A stretch of DNA of 64,000 bases, from NCBI GenBank assembly GCA_024663395.1, contig JANFAH010000006.1:2356001-2420000 (forward strand). The letters are read 5' to 3'. A program made the translations under genes and the position numbers. Within the stretch, counting starts at the first letter, position 1; each line of letters starts with the position of its first letter. Below are positions 11,229-24,376 of the stretch, piece after piece. The DNA is from Pisolithus tinctorius (taxonomy: Eukaryota > Basidiomycota > Agaricomycetes > Boletales > Pisolithaceae). Under the pieces are notes generated by a model. That model was given only the letters and a program-made list of their open reading frames with translations, did not search any database and was not told where the DNA came from.

Positions 11229-12676
11229 ATGACGCTTATGGGAAGAAGTGCGGTGGTGGATTATCTTGTCAATACAAAACTCGAGAATGTGGTGCGAGCA
11301 GTGGCGCAACAGGTACGGATGAACATGATGATTTGGGCAACCAAGAATGAATATTCCAGGAACAAGCCGCGCAACGAAACCATTACTAAGGAGGTGGAGG
11401 ACATTACAAGATACGCCATCTTATCACATACGTGGGAAGCGGACGAGCCCAATTATCAAGACTTCCACAACCCGTCCAGCCGTGGTAAGCAAGGCTACAA
11501 GAAACTCGCGAAGTTTTGCAGTATCGCGCATGAAGATTACAAGGTCGAGTTCGCTTGGGCGGACACGATCTGTATCGACAAGTCGAGTAGCGCGGAACTG
11601 GACGAATCGATTCGTTCGATGTTCGCATGGGCATCGTAAGGCGGCCATTTGCATCGCTTATGCCGGCCAAACAAACTCGCTGCTTGACCTTGCTGCAGAT
11701 CGCTGGTTCACACGGGGATGGACCTTGCAGGAGCTCCTTGCGCCGTTACGATTCAAGTTCTATAACAAGGACTGGTTCCCGCTTACCGACTTCCCTAACG
11801 ATAAGATCCATGAAGAGGATGCTAGAAAGTTGGGTGGTGGAACCTACTCCCTCCAGTTCCGTCTTGACGGCAACTGGTGTAGAACCGCGTCATTTTCGTG
11901 ACTTCGAGCCTGGGTTCAGAAACCCATCTTTACCCGAACGTATGAGGTGGGTGGCTCGGAGGCTCACCACGAGAGCGGAGGACAAGTCGTATTGCATGAC
12001 GGGAATATTCGGCGTCAGCATGTTGGTTGCATATGGAGAGGGCCCGGAACGCGCATTCTTCAGGCTCTTTCAGGCGATTCTAGACGTGGCATGCCAACGC
12101 CATTGGTTTTTATGGGCAGGAAAGGCCGTTCGGCGTCATATCCATCCTTCGCGCATGACTCCCTCTGGCCCTGAATGCTATTTATCCTGCAAGCCAAAGA
12201 CTAGTGCACTGGAAGCTATGCAGATGGGCTCCTTCGACGATGCTCTCAGCTTAACCAACATAGGTTTGTCGATGAGGTTGTTGGTCATTCCCGCACGCAT
12301 TGATCCTCCAAGTGGCAAATATAACCATCATGGTCCCAGCACTCTCCGCGTTTCGTGTTCTCTGCTCGATGACGTTGTTATGGTGAAAGCTGTCCCGCCC
12401 AAGTCGACCACAGACGAATTTGCGCTTGGTATCTTCAGCAGCAGCTTGCTGATGCTCAGCTACGGTGCCCCTCGCCGTATATATGCCGCCCTGTTGCGAA
12501 GGGACGGGATGCTACAGATGAATTGGCAAAGGCACGAGACGGAGGAAGTCCTTGCTTTCCAGCCCGATAAGAAGTTTTGTGATGCGGTGCAAACGTATGA
12601 AATGAAGATGCGACTCAGTATTGTTGATGACATTAAAGAAGACCTGAAGCTGAAGCTGGAGACAGTGCACTTGTGA
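11229..12676 (+). pseudogene. HET-domain protein, copy 3, frameshifted
   Basis: The frame starts at ATG 11229 (MTLMGRSAVVDYL) and runs without the register break of copies 1 and 2 through RYAILSHTWEADEPNYQDF to the block ending SSAELDES. A small indel near 11628-11640 then gives FAWAS and a stop. The rest of the HET domain (TRGWTLQELLAPLRFKFYN) continues in another frame. A deletion of about 17 bases near 11865 shifts it again into the frame ending at 12676, which holds EDKSYCMTGIFGVSM and the C-terminus. At least two lesions make a full product unlikely. Its intact N-terminus is the best guide to the true start of the family here. Confidence 0.85.
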
Positions 12677-13342
12677 TGTAGGATGTATGTAGAGGCACAT
12701 TCTTGTTACGATCACTGACTGTCTCTAGCCAGGCCAGACCGCGCTGGCAAGCTAGCAAAATTGATCAGTATCACCTTGTTTACAAGGTCACTGCACCCCG
12801 AAATTCGTCGCACATTTTTCGGCAACCGCGATCCTCCCGAAAACAAAGTCCGATTCAAATCATGGTGGCAATGAATTGTAGGCATGTAATGCCAATGCTC
12901 TGCTGCGCTGTGTACCTGCGAACGAGGATGGGGAGATGCTGCGGAGACAGGGAAGTTGACAGCGGAGCAATGAGCGGTATATGATCTTTAGACATGAAAT
13001 CTCGCGATCCATGTAAATTATGGGGATCTATGTCGGCATCCGTAAACAAGGTGCCTGCCGTCCCCGACGGCCCTGTCTTCTAGTTCAGTGGTTGTGTAGG
13101 GTAATAAAGCACACCGGAATTCGCTTCGTTTCCTCGTCTGCCACATCTTGTCAAAGTTCAATTGGACATGAACTACAATTACAATGCGTTTGATTTGGAA
13201 ACTATCAGAAAAACGTTGAGACAAATGGCAAGAGAAATTCTTTGCAATCAATACTGCCGACTGGTTGTAGCCTGGCCTGTGCTTAACGAAGACACCGGGA
13301 CGGACGCGTGGTTTCTCACGGAAGCTCTTCTTAACTCAACTC
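12677..13342. other. 3' flank of HET unit 3 with an inserted block
   Basis: Relative to units 0 and 1, about 310 bases are inserted after 12771, inside the shared flank; the shared sequence resumes near 13085. The insert includes the inverted-repeat block annotated separately. No gene seen. The shared flank stops just before the start codon of the next gene, which marks the right edge of the HET array. Confidence 0.6.
12772..13053. mobile_element. possible small inverted-repeat element (MITE-like)
   Basis: The block begins CACCTTGTTTAC and ends GTAAACAAGGTG, a perfect 12-bp inverted repeat 282 bp apart, in a place where the other HET units have no such sequence. The left end also forms its own short hairpin (ACCTTGT, TT, ACAAGGT). 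No clean target duplication is visible and the inserted block seems to extend about 30 bases further right, so the exact boundaries and the class are uncertain. Confidence 0.4.
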
Positions 13343-14155
13343 ATGGCCGCTGCTGTCCGACTCGCGTTCAAACCGAGGCTGCAATGTAACAGTGTCGCTG
13401 CTCGGACGCCGGGCAAGGCGTTCAGCTCGTCGGCGTCAAGACGAGACTTTCATTTTGATACCCATCACTTCGTGCAGCGCCTCGAACGCGAGGGACTGAC
13501 TCGTGCACAGGCAGAAGGAATCATGAATGCTATGGCAGAGGTCATTGACGAGAGTATACGCAACATGACCAGCAATATGGTCACTAAGGCGGAGCAGGAA
13601 AAGGTATGTATTTGTCCTTCCAACACAATACTGCGCTCGCTCAACACGTATGTCAGTACCAATACACACAACAGGTCGACATCGCACAGATTAAGTCAGA
13701 GCTACAACTCATGGAGAAGAATGATCTCGCCATGCTCAAAGCAGAGAATGACCGTCTGCAAACTGACATGGAGAAACTCAAGCAGCGACTCAGAGAAGAG
13801 ATCACTCGCACACAGGCTGGAGTGCGGCTCGACCTAAATCTGGAAAAGGGCAGGATGAGAGAGGAGAGCAGCGGTCAAGAACTCAAGATAAAGGAAGTCG
13901 ACACCAGGATAGAGCAGGAGATCGCGAACCTAAGAACAGCCATCCAAGTGTCCAAGGTATGATATGATCCTGTCGTCTGCGGTTGGCCGTGGTATACTCA
14001 GCATTTGCGTTCAAATTTAGGCGACCACGCTCCAGTACTTGGTCGGGTTCGGTATGTTATCATGTCCCCGCAATAGGCGACTGCTGACGCCATTGCCGTC
14101 TACAGTGACCGGCTGCTCTGCACTGCTGATGGCATATCTCAGATTCCGGATGTAA
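13343..14155 (+). CDS. FMP32: FMP32/CCDC90 family (DUF1640) mitochondrial coiled-coil protein
   Basis: Exons 13343-13603, 13675-13956, 14021-14051 and 14106-14155 give 207 residues. A basic, Ser/Ala-rich N-terminus looks like a mitochondrial presequence. It is followed by the family motif DTHHFVQRLEREGLTRAQAE and then a long coiled coil from about residue 70 to 185. The last exons encode one membrane segment (LQYLVGFVTGCSALLMAYLR) at the very end. Relatives are inner-membrane proteins (yeast Fmp32, human CCDC90B and MCUR1) linked to respiratory-chain assembly or calcium-uniporter regulation; which applies here is not shown. Its start lies directly after the HET array and its stop is 130 bases from that of the convergent guanylate kinase. 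Confidence 0.88.
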
Positions 14156-14285
14156 ATCCGGAAATGTACTTTTTCCAATGGACTGGTATTTATATATCAA
14201 GGCTATATACTTCATCCACATCTAATCCTGTAGAATGTCTCCTCATCCACCGGTACAGCTATTTATCAGCTCTTTTTTTAGGATT

Positions 14286-15072
14286 TCAATCGTCTAGCGG
14301 GGGTAAGGTGTCTCCCTGTATCGGGTTCCCCAATGCCACGTCTCTAAACTTGTTGTATGCGGTGTCGAGATCATCATTGACAATGATGTAGTCGCATGCC
14401 CCCTCTTCTCGCGCGTACGAGATCTCCGTGATGGCAGTGGCGAGCCGCTTTTGAATGGCTTCTTCTGAATCTGTCGCACGACCACGTAGACGTTCTCGAA
14501 GCACTCCCATCGATGGAGGAGAGATGAATACGTAGACGGGGTGTAAATCGGTTTCCTTGACTTGTCTGACCCCCTGGACATCCGTACTCTGGTCAGATGT
14601 CGTTGACGTGCATTCATCGAAGACGCGACGCACCTGAGACTCGATATCGAGGATGCAACGTCTTCCGGTTGATTGCACGGCCTCGATAGCCCGAACACTA
14701 GTACCGTAGAAATTGCTGGAGAACTGTGCATGTTCGATGAAGGCGTTCTCGCTCAAGAGAGACTTGAATGTATCCTGGGTAACAAAGTGGTATTCCTTTC
14801 CATCTGTCTCGCCTGGACGCGGTGCACGCGTGGTATCTTGTAGTGGACGTCGATGATTGATTTTTTTCGCAATGGTAAGTTCAACAAGACGGCGTGGAGA
14901 GGTGAAATCACGCCGTACGAGATACGCTAAAAGCAAACTTGTCTGGGTAGTCTGCGAAGAGACGCTTTATGAGTGTACCCTTCCCCACTCCCGAGGGTCC
15001 AAATACGACGAGCGGTGTCGTCGCTGTCGACATGGTCGATGCCCGTTGAATGAGCTGGTGAAAGCGTGACAT
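14286..15072 (-). CDS. GUK1: guanylate kinase
   Basis: Two exons, 15072-14919 and 14836-14286, join across an 82-nt intron to 234 residues. The P-loop is [16 protein letters not shown]. After the splice comes [18 protein letters not shown], the GMP-binding signature, then [27 protein letters not shown] and [15 protein letters not shown]. It phosphorylates GMP to GDP in the cytosol. The first ATG adds about 13 residues before [15 protein letters not shown] (ATG at 15033); the shorter form starts like typical fungal enzymes, so either start is possible. About 30 residues in the middle (around [17 protein letters not shown]) look like an insertion compared with the compact yeast enzyme. Divergent from the kinase gene with about 220 bases between start codons. 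A decayed copy lies at 39.4-40.3 kb. Confidence 0.95.
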
Positions 15073-15292
15073 GTTATGAGCGTGACAATTTCTGAGTGTC
15101 ACACATCACGGCATCAGGCCAGACAGAAATATCTCAGAGCTTACAGCTGGCAATTCAGTTGAAACTTCAAACAAGCCTGGGTCGTCGTGCAGGGCAGTGC
15201 CAGCGACGAAAGGCCGGCAGTTTTATCAAACGCTCCTAGCAACGCTCCTTCATTCAAAACCATTCAGTCTGCAACAGTCACTCGTTGTCATT

Positions 15293-17037
<1,745 letters not shown>

Positions 17038-18394
17038 TCTCGCCCTAGACCCTGCCCACGGCTGTGTTCGGGTGAACAAGGCTTGAATATGCGTCCCTTT
17101 TATTTTTCCGACACTCTGGTCAGCGGATCTTGTCCTCGTTTTGGTCTCACTGACCTCCCGCCCACTTTCCTGCTCTCAGTTCGTGGAAAGGATGGGATTT
17201 CTTTCTCACATTTGCAAACGTCATTTAATGCCCATATACGATGGTCCTTTTTCCTTTTCTTACCTCATCTCAAGCAAAGATGTGCTATGATACCTCTGTC
17301 TTCTCCACTCTTATGCAACTGAGTTTCACCCTTCATCTGGATATTATTATTGTTTTCGTGGGGGAAGGCTCTCTTTTCATTTTGAGGTTCCACCCGGATG
17401 ACAATGACTAGTGCAAAAACTCTTTCCCCACAATCTACTCCTTGCTAGTTCGATATGGGAATAGTCTTTTTTCTACTTTTGTGTCTCTGACTTGCGGTGA
17501 CAGTTCGGTTTCGTCTTGTTTCCCGAGGTACATATATTCGTGGATATTACTATATTACTGTGCGTATAGAAATACTAGTGGTGCTTGTGTATATACTGGA
17601 TGATGATCGATGACGGCACGAACGTATCGTTGTTCTGCTGCGGCGAATCATTGAAAAGCGGAAGATCAAAAGAGTCTGCGGCGGGCTGTTTGCTGGTCGC
17701 ACTTACATATCACATGAAACGAAACAAGATGTACCTGGCCAACCTAGCCGACTTCAGGTTAGCATACGATCTGTCCATTCGGAAAAATGATTTTTGTTCC
17801 GCTCATTCGCATCTGTGCTGACGGGCTGATGGCCCCAATGCCAAAGATAACGGTACCGATGGCTGGTACCTAGCGCCTCGTAGCAAACGCAGTGTCTGCG
17901 TGATGCCCGGAGCCCATGGGTCCCATTATCCCATACTCTTATTTGCGTACCGGAGGGAGAGCGACCACCTCAAACGCGCGTTTATCTACGGAGTAACTTT
18001 GAGCGGCCAGAGGTCGAAGACAATAATTGAGCGAGGGTGTCGGGCGTTCGAATGACAATATAGTATTCGCGAGAAGGCGTGGATACGGCTAAATACGGTT
18101 CCGCAGGCGGCGTCATGCTCGGATCTCTGCATGGTGGCCCTAGGTACATATGTCCGCGGTGCTTGCACTTGCACTTCCAGTAGTGAACGACAGAAAGGAA
18201 CGTTTTATGAGGACGGCGCAATCGTTGGGAGGACGCACGTCGTATATCGATCTAAGAAGTTCAAGGGCCAGCTTTTCCGTTTGAAAATGCGGAAGAGAGA
18301 GGAGGAATGGGGGGGGGATGTGGACTCCTTTGTCTCCGGGGTTCTGTAGTGGGGTAGAACACAAGAAAATAACAAACCAATGTATGCATATGCC
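17038..18394. other. intergenic, no gene recognised
   Basis: T-rich sequence follows the kinase stop, consistent with a 3' UTR up to about 17500. The remaining ~900 bases hold only short frames without recognisable motifs. No tRNA-like cloverleaf or repeat was noticed. Confidence 0.5.
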
Positions 18395-18724
18395 AGGAGG
18401 ATGTACAGGGAATGGTGAGAAGCTGCCATGTGTGACATGTGCTAGCCCATACAATTTCCTCAAACAAACTACATACTGTACAAAGCACCATTTACTAGAT
18501 GATGCCAGATGGGTCAGACAGTAAGATGTGCCAGGTTAGCTGTGAGGTTGTGCATGTTGACACCCGCAGACATCTGTACCATCTGAGCTTGTCCGAGTCC
18601 GATTGAGCAGTCTGCATCTGACAAAGCAGACTCCATGTAGTTTTCCCAGCAGAGGCATAGCTGGGGCTGCCAGCTGCCCTTTGTGACATGGTGGAGAGAG
18701 ACCAGGATCAAATCTTCAAGTTTG
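18395..18724 (-). pseudogene. family P last-exon fragment, left arm of an inverted pair
   Basis: Read on the minus strand it encodes IKLEDLILVSLHHVTKGSWQ and a tail ending VHNLTANLAHLTV-like (MHNLTANLAHLTV), then a stop at 18514-18516 and the family-P 3' region (about 18395-18510), which closely matches 22190-22310. It starts abruptly within the exon near 18724, with no upstream exons attached. Confidence 0.75.
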
Positions 18725-19152
18725 ATAATTGACATATGCTTGGGATAGCTGTGCATTGGAATCTCTTTTGACAATCTTTACAGTGGGCAGCAAAGCAACC
18801 TAAGGAGACAAATGCTGACTGCAGGTGGAAGGTTGGCCAGAAGCATATCAAACTTGAAGATTTGATCCTGGTCTCTCTCCACCATGTCACAAAGGGCAGC
18901 TGGCAGCCCCAGCTATGCCTCTGCCAGGAAAACTATGTGGAGTCTGCTTTGTCAGATGCAGACTGCTCAATCAGACTCGGACAAGCTCAGATGGTACAGA
19001 TGTCTGTGGGTGTCAACGTGCACAACCTCACAGCTAACCTGGCACATCTTACTGTCTGACCCATCTGGCATCATCTAGTAAATGGTGCTTTGTACAGTAT
19101 GTAGTTTGTTTGAGGAAATTGTACGGGCTAGCACATGTCACACATGGCTCTC
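18725..19152 (+). pseudogene. family P last-exon fragment, right arm of an inverted pair
   Basis: The plus-strand arm includes the end of exon 5 (codons for Ile-Asp), intron 5 with its CAG acceptor at 18780-18782, and the full exon 6 (WAAKQPKETNADCRWKV, EDLILVSLHHVTKGSW), ending NVHNLTANLAHLTV, stop by 19059, plus 3' sequence to about 19152. The intron donor has ATATGC instead of the GTACGC of the full copies. No exons 1-4 are present. Confidence 0.75.
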
Positions 19153-20368
19153 AGTCAAGCTCAACCTCAGGCATGTTGGGCAACTTTGCCCACCCAGGTA
19201 CCCTTGGACCTGCTGAGAATTTCCAACGGTCATTGTTGACGAGCAAGTCTCAGTTGTGCCTATGTCCCCACACACGAACCCACCCTCTACCTAGTCCTGG
19301 AGCCAGAGTTGGGCCTGGGTCACGCAAGGTTAGCTAGGTTTGTCATCTCCTGCGAGATTACTGCCTGCTTGTGTCTCCCATTATTGTGCTTACGACTTGT
19401 TATTTCCGTCATCTACTACCTCAACTGCTGAATTAGTAAAGAACACGAAGCCATGCTACACGCCAACGCTGCCATGAAATTTCCGGCAATCCCCAAGATC
19501 TATTCGCTGTTCCTATGATAGGGTCTTTAGATGGGCCTCGCGATGTACACGTGCACTGTGTGGGGTCGGACAGGGTCGGGCACGTTCTGACTCAAGTCAC
19601 GATGTAAGAGGTCTCTGAGATACCCTAATCGGCATAACCTTACCAGAGCCTGGTAACTTCGTGTGGTGGCTTGTCAATATCGCCCAGCGGTGTCCCGCCG
19701 TCGCCGCTACTTACTGAAATGAATAAAAGTCGGAATGTGATATTTGATGCGCGCAGGATCTAACGCGACGTAATTTGAAGCTGAAGCTGTATGATGTTGG
19801 CTGTGGTTCCATGTTCACTCCATGAGAAACTTCGCTGAGTGCCAGTGCCTCACACAGCCATACAACTGTACTGCCGTTGTCATCGCCATTCAGTTATTTT
19901 CCCGTGGAACTTTTTCTTGTCCATAATTCAAATTATATTTCGGTCGTAGACAGACGTGTGAGTTATCATTCCTGATGTAATAGAGACGTGATAACAAAGT
20001 GTCCACTTGACAAGGCAAGCAAGCTTGCAAGCCAAATCCACAGGGCGGGCTAGTCGATAACCAGGGGACCATGAACGACACCACAACAGCAACCTATAAA
20101 TCGAAATGTCCAGCATTCGAAAGGCAGGGGGGGATCCTGCAAACAAGAAAGCAGTCGCAAGGAAGAATATACACAAAAGGAAGATGCAACCTGGCGCTAA
20201 AAACGAAGCAAAGCTATTACAGACAACGAAAACGAAAGGTCTTACTTGAGGGATAACGGTTATAGTGGTCCGGGATATGCTATAGTAACATGAAGGGTTG
20301 GCTACATTTGGTTCTTGTCATCATATCGGGCTTGGATTTCGTTCGTGGGATACAGGCATTGCCTCGGA
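19153..20368. other. downstream part of block A, no gene recognised
   Basis: Same sequence as 51.2-52.4 kb in opposite orientation. It contains short frames on both strands that are not conserved as coding between the two copies. No terminal repeats or transposase motifs seen. Confidence 0.5.
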
Positions 20369-21756
20369 TCATAGAATCATCGAGGTCCCGGCCGCAACAA
20401 CCCTCGAACGATGCATGGGGGGATCCGGAAGTGGCCTACGAAGGCGTAGCTGGGGCTGCCAACTGCCTTTTGAGACGTGGTGGAGGGAAACCAGGATCAA
20501 ATCTTCAACTTTGATATGCCTCGGGCCAACCTTCCACCTGCGGTCAGCATTTGTCTCCATAGGTTGCTCCGCTGCCCACTGTAAAGATCATCAAAAGAGA
20601 TTCCAATGCACAGCTATCCCAAGCGTACGTCAATGAAACGCTTGACGCAGTTCGCTAGATTTTTGGCCAGCTTGGCTCGAGTGATGGGTCCTTTGGGGGT
20701 TTTGAAGTCATTGGTGGGGATGTACTTGGTCCACGGGCGATAACCAGGCCACTGTTTGAGCGCGATGAGCGAAGTGTATTGGTAATTTTACGAAGGGGCG
20801 CACCTCGATGCGGATGGACACGGACGGACCACATCCCGCAAACATTGGCTCGTCTTTGTCCTGCAAATCCTTGTACTTAGACCTTATGGCATCCTCCAGT
20901 GTGACACCGTATTCGTATGGGTTACTGGAGAAGAAATAGATGACTGGCTTGAGTTCGCACTCAGCGATGTAGCTTTTCTGGTCCGCCTCCGTGTATGGGT
21001 GGTATATTTTCTGGGGAACGAAGATTCCAGTTCCAGTCTTGATGATCGCGAATCTCTGAACCCAGAACCAGTTCGTGACGTGGGGTAGCACGGCCTCAGC
21101 TTCTTCGTCCTGTGATTGGTTTGTATAGCTGGCTACTCGAAGATGACAGGAAATCTTACGTCATCGTCATTGCTTTGCTCGACCTGCATACCCTCGATGG
21201 GTGAAATGGGCGAGGGAGCAGAACAAGGGGGTGACTTTGTTAGATTCTACGGATGGTTGTTCGCCGTAAGTTCCCTGAATCTCTTTAGATACGACATACG
21301 AAGTGTGTGACCGACGCATCTAGCACCGAGTACGGTGAGGTATCGATACAGATGTCGGGTAGCAGGGTGTCCATCGTGGACCCTGGACCCGGCATGGGAA
21401 CAGCCGAAGATGGAGCACGAGTCGATACTGATGATCCCCCGGAGTCATAAAGTGGGATCGGTGTAAGTCGTTTTGTATCAATGTGCAGGTTAGTCATGTA
21501 AAGCGAACCTTGGTCACTTCCCAGGGAAAGGTGCAGAGAGTGGGGCAGGTAGGGAAGCGATTCGTTGTTACCAAAGTCTTCGGCGTTCTAAAACATGTGG
21601 ATATGCGCGCTGCGTCATCGCTATGGAATGACTCACCAATAGATCCATCGAGGACAAAGAGTTATCGCTTGGGACATAGTAGCCGAAGCCGGGCTGCAGA
21701 AATTGAGGCTCATCGTGGAATCCAGGGAATTGCTCTTGCTCTTGGATGTCATCCAT
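20369..21756 (-). CDS. family P protein, copy 1 (uncharacterised)
   Basis: Exons 21756-21637, 21587-21300, 21234-21160, 21109-20804, 20751-20629 and 20578-20369 give 373 residues; all six splice junctions use GT-AG. The first ~160 residues are acidic, Ser/Pro-rich and probably disordered. A folded core follows: NWFWVQRFAIIKTGTGIFVP, an ELKPVIYFFSSNPYEYGV segment, then WPGYRPWTKYIPTNDF and PITRAKLAKNLANCVKRFI, then RWKVGPRHIKVEDLILVSLH. I know no function for this core; similar hypothetical proteins seem common in mushroom genomes. The C-terminus after QPQLRLR (RPLPDPPMHRS...) differs from that of copy 2, as if the end of the last exon had been replaced. Confidence 0.75.
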
Positions 21757-22305
21757 GGGGGAGGGGGATGGTTGATACTGGCTTCAAATGGCATGGTACT
21801 CTTATAAAGAGGGGGCCCATACAGCATGTTGTTGTATCAATCAGTAAACTACTTCGTGCACCGGCAGTTCTGGGGAGTCTGTCCAGTGCTGTCCAGTGAT
21901 GGACAGGAAAGGTGATTTGCTGATGTGGGTTAAGTTGGATCAGCGCTCGTGTATGTATTGCTTACACTCCGGAAACTTTGTATATTACATGACGTCGGCG
22001 TCTTGTCACATTGAAAACGGATCTTGCCTCCGAGGACCAGTGTTAACAGGAATACCTCCCGTCGAATGCCCAGTCCTTGCATCAGCGTAGGAGCGGGAAC
22101 GGGATTGGATAATAAGCGCTGAGTGCTTGATTCTGTAAGATGTTTGATATCACTGGAAATCTTCGTCCTCGACGCCGATCATCCCCAGGAGGATGTACAG
22201 GGAATGGTTAGAAGCTGCCATGTGTGACATGTGCTAGCCCATACAATTTCCTCAAACAAACTACATACTGTACAAAGCACCGTTTACTAGATGATGCCAG
22301 ACGGG
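21757..22305. other. promoter of family P copy 1 and 3' flank of copy 2
   Basis: 21757-22090 matches the upstream regions of the other two copies, including a TATAAA-like stretch near 21805 (TATAAAG read on the minus strand near 49730 in copy 3). From about 22187 the sequence is the 3' region of copy 2, also found at 18395-18510. The junction near 22166-22185 carries a 20-mer that recurs with two changes at 39266-39285. Confidence 0.5.
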
Positions 22306-23782
22306 TCAGACAGTCAGATGTGCCAGGTTAGCTGTGAGGTTTTGCACGTTGACACCTGCAGACATCTGTACTGTCTGAGCTTGTCTGAGTCCGATTGAGC
22401 AGTCTGTATCTGACGAAGCAGACTCCATGTAACTTTCCTGGCGAAGGCGTAGTTGGGGCTGCCAGCTGCCTATTGCGACGTGGTGGAGGAAAACCAGTAT
22501 CAAATCTTCAACTTCGATATGCCTCGGGCCAACCTTCCACCTGTGGTCAGTATTTGTCTCCATAGGTTGGTTCGCTGCCCACTGTTGAAAATTGTCAAAA
22601 GAGAACCCAATGCACAGCTATTCAAGCATACATCAATGAAATGCTTGACATAGTTCGCTAGGTTTTTGGCCAGCTTGGCTCGAGTGATGGGTCTTTTGGG
22701 TGTTTTGAAGTCATTGGTGGGGATTTGCCTGGCCCACGGGCGATAGCCCGGCCACTGTTTGAGCGCTATGAGCGAGGTATATTGGTAATTTTACGAAGCA
22801 GTGCACCTTGATGCGGATGGACACAGACGGACCACACCCCACAAACATTGGATCGTCTTTATCCTGCAAATGTTGGTGCTTGGACTTGATGGTGTTGTCC
22901 AGTGCCACACCATGTTCAAATGGGTTACCGGAAAGGAAGTAGATGATCGGCCTGAGCTCGCACTCGGTGACGTAATGTCTCTGGTCTGCCTCCGTGTATG
23001 CTCGGTATATTTTCTGGGGAATGAAGATTCCAGTTCCAGTCTCGATGATGGCGAATCTCTGAACCCAGAACCAGTTCGCGATATGGGGTAGCATGGCCTC
23101 AGCTGCTTCGTCCTGTGATTGGTTTACATAGCTGGCTACTCGAAGATGTCAGGAAATCTTACGTCACCGTTATTGCTTTGCTTGACCTGCACACCCTCAG
23201 TGAGGGAATTGGGTGAGGCAGCACACCAAGAGGGTGAGTTGATTGGACTCTATGAAGGTTTATTCGTCATAAGTTCCTTGAACTCTTAGATATGACATAC
23301 GAAGTGTGTGGTTGACGCGTCTGGCACTGAGTACGGTGAGGTATCGGTATCGATATGGATGTTGTGTAGCGGGGTGTCCATCATGGACCCCGGACCCGGC
23401 GTGAGAACAACAAAAGATGGAGCACGAGTCGATACTGCTGATCCCCCGGAGTCATAAGGCCGGAGCGGTGTAAGTCGTCTTGTGTCGATGTGCAGGTCAG
23501 TCGTGTAAAGCGAACCTTGGTCACTTCCTGGGGAAAGGTTCAGAGAGTGGGGCAGGTAGGAAAGCGATTCGTTGTTACCAAAGTCTTCGGCATTCTAAAA
23601 CATGTTGATAGTCGTCATGTGCACTGCGTCATCGCTATGGAATGGCTCGCCAACAGATTTATCGAGGACAATGAGTCATCGCTTGGGATATAGTGATGGA
23701 AGCCGGGCTGCAGGAATTGAGGCTCATCGTGGAATCCAGGGAATTGCTCTTGCTCTTGCTCTTTCTCTTGGATGTCGTCCAT
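22306..23782 (-). CDS. family P protein, copy 2, possibly mis-spliced
   Basis: Same six-exon layout as copy 1. Exon 1 (23782-23651, 44 residues) carries an expanded Glu-Gln repeat. Exon 4 holds NWFWVQRFAIIETGTGIFIP, exon 5 WPGYRPWARQIPTNDFKTPK and PITRAKLAKNLA. Exon 6 has the longer C-terminus SYMESASSDTDCSIGL...NLTANLAHLTV, which is also on the 18.4-19.1 kb fragments and is probably ancestral. Two splice signals differ from the intact copies: the donor after exon 1 is GC rather than GT, and the acceptor before exon 3 reads AAC instead of AAG. The coding exons themselves show no stop. It may be spliced differently or be losing function. Faces the duplicated LEO1 promoter. Confidence 0.6.
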
Positions 23783-24373
23783 GAAGGTGGGGGATGGTTA
23801 ACACTGGCTTCAACGGAACATAGTTCCGTTATAAAAAAGGGGGCCATACAGCATGTTGCTGTATTGGGTTGAATCAAATCGGCGCTTGTGTATGTACTGC
23901 TTACACTGCGGAAACTTTGTTTATTACATTACGTCGGTGTCTTGTCATATTGAAAACGGATTTTGCCTCCGAGGAGAAGTACTAACAGGAACGCCTCCTG
24001 CCGAATGCTGAGTCCTGGTGTCAGCGCCGGAGTTCATCAGTGTAGTGTTAATAATATCAAAAAATTGAACGACGGGCATGGCACATTCCATTAGAAGGCC
24101 ACAGCACGTTGCCGCCGACAGTACTTTCTTTTGGAAACTCGAGGAGAGAATGAGTACAAACCGCTGTTTTCCATAAGGACTGCCCAAGAGTGATGATCCA
24201 CTCATATGTCGCTGTCAAGGAGGCCGTCCATGACCAAGCCAGTTGCATTGTGTTCAGCTCAGTCGTGACTGGCAAAGGGCCCTCTTAGTGTTGACAGGAG
24301 CTGTAGCTTCAGCAGCTCGGCAAGCCAAGCTTGGTCCCAAGTTTATTGCTGCCGATTCGTGGAGTGCACTTCC
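23783..24373. other. duplicated divergent promoter of family P and LEO1 (left part)
   Basis: Reads as the reverse complement of the native region between LEO1 and family P copy 3 (about 49085-49740), with scattered differences. It is cut at 24374 by Harbinger-2 and continues at 38931. Confidence 0.8.
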
Positions 24374-24376
24374 TTA
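24374..24376. repeat. target-site duplication TTA, left of Harbinger-2
   Basis: TTA precedes the left inverted repeat and recurs at 38928-38930. The native LEO1 promoter (minus strand near 49080) has a single TTA at this position. Confidence 0.9.

Larger units (their letters stand above)
19150..22090. repeat. segmental duplication block A (inverted relative to 49.6-52.4 kb)
   Basis: Read on the minus strand this block matches 49.6-52.4 kb over family P copy 1 and about 1.2 kb beyond its 3' end. The outer limit is seen near 19150 and 52400, where the matching stretch around CAGGCATGTTGGGCAACTT ends. Similarity at the other side fades near 22090, within the promoter. Confidence 0.8.

Noticed and set aside
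18395..19152. terminal inverted repeats of a transposon
   Set aside because: Both arms are identifiable as family-P last exons with 3' flanks, so duplication explains the symmetry.
19890..20256. frames in the duplicated 3' blocks at 20 kb and 51.4 kb
   Set aside because: Present in both copies only because the DNA is duplicated; no motif, and the reading frames do not look selected.
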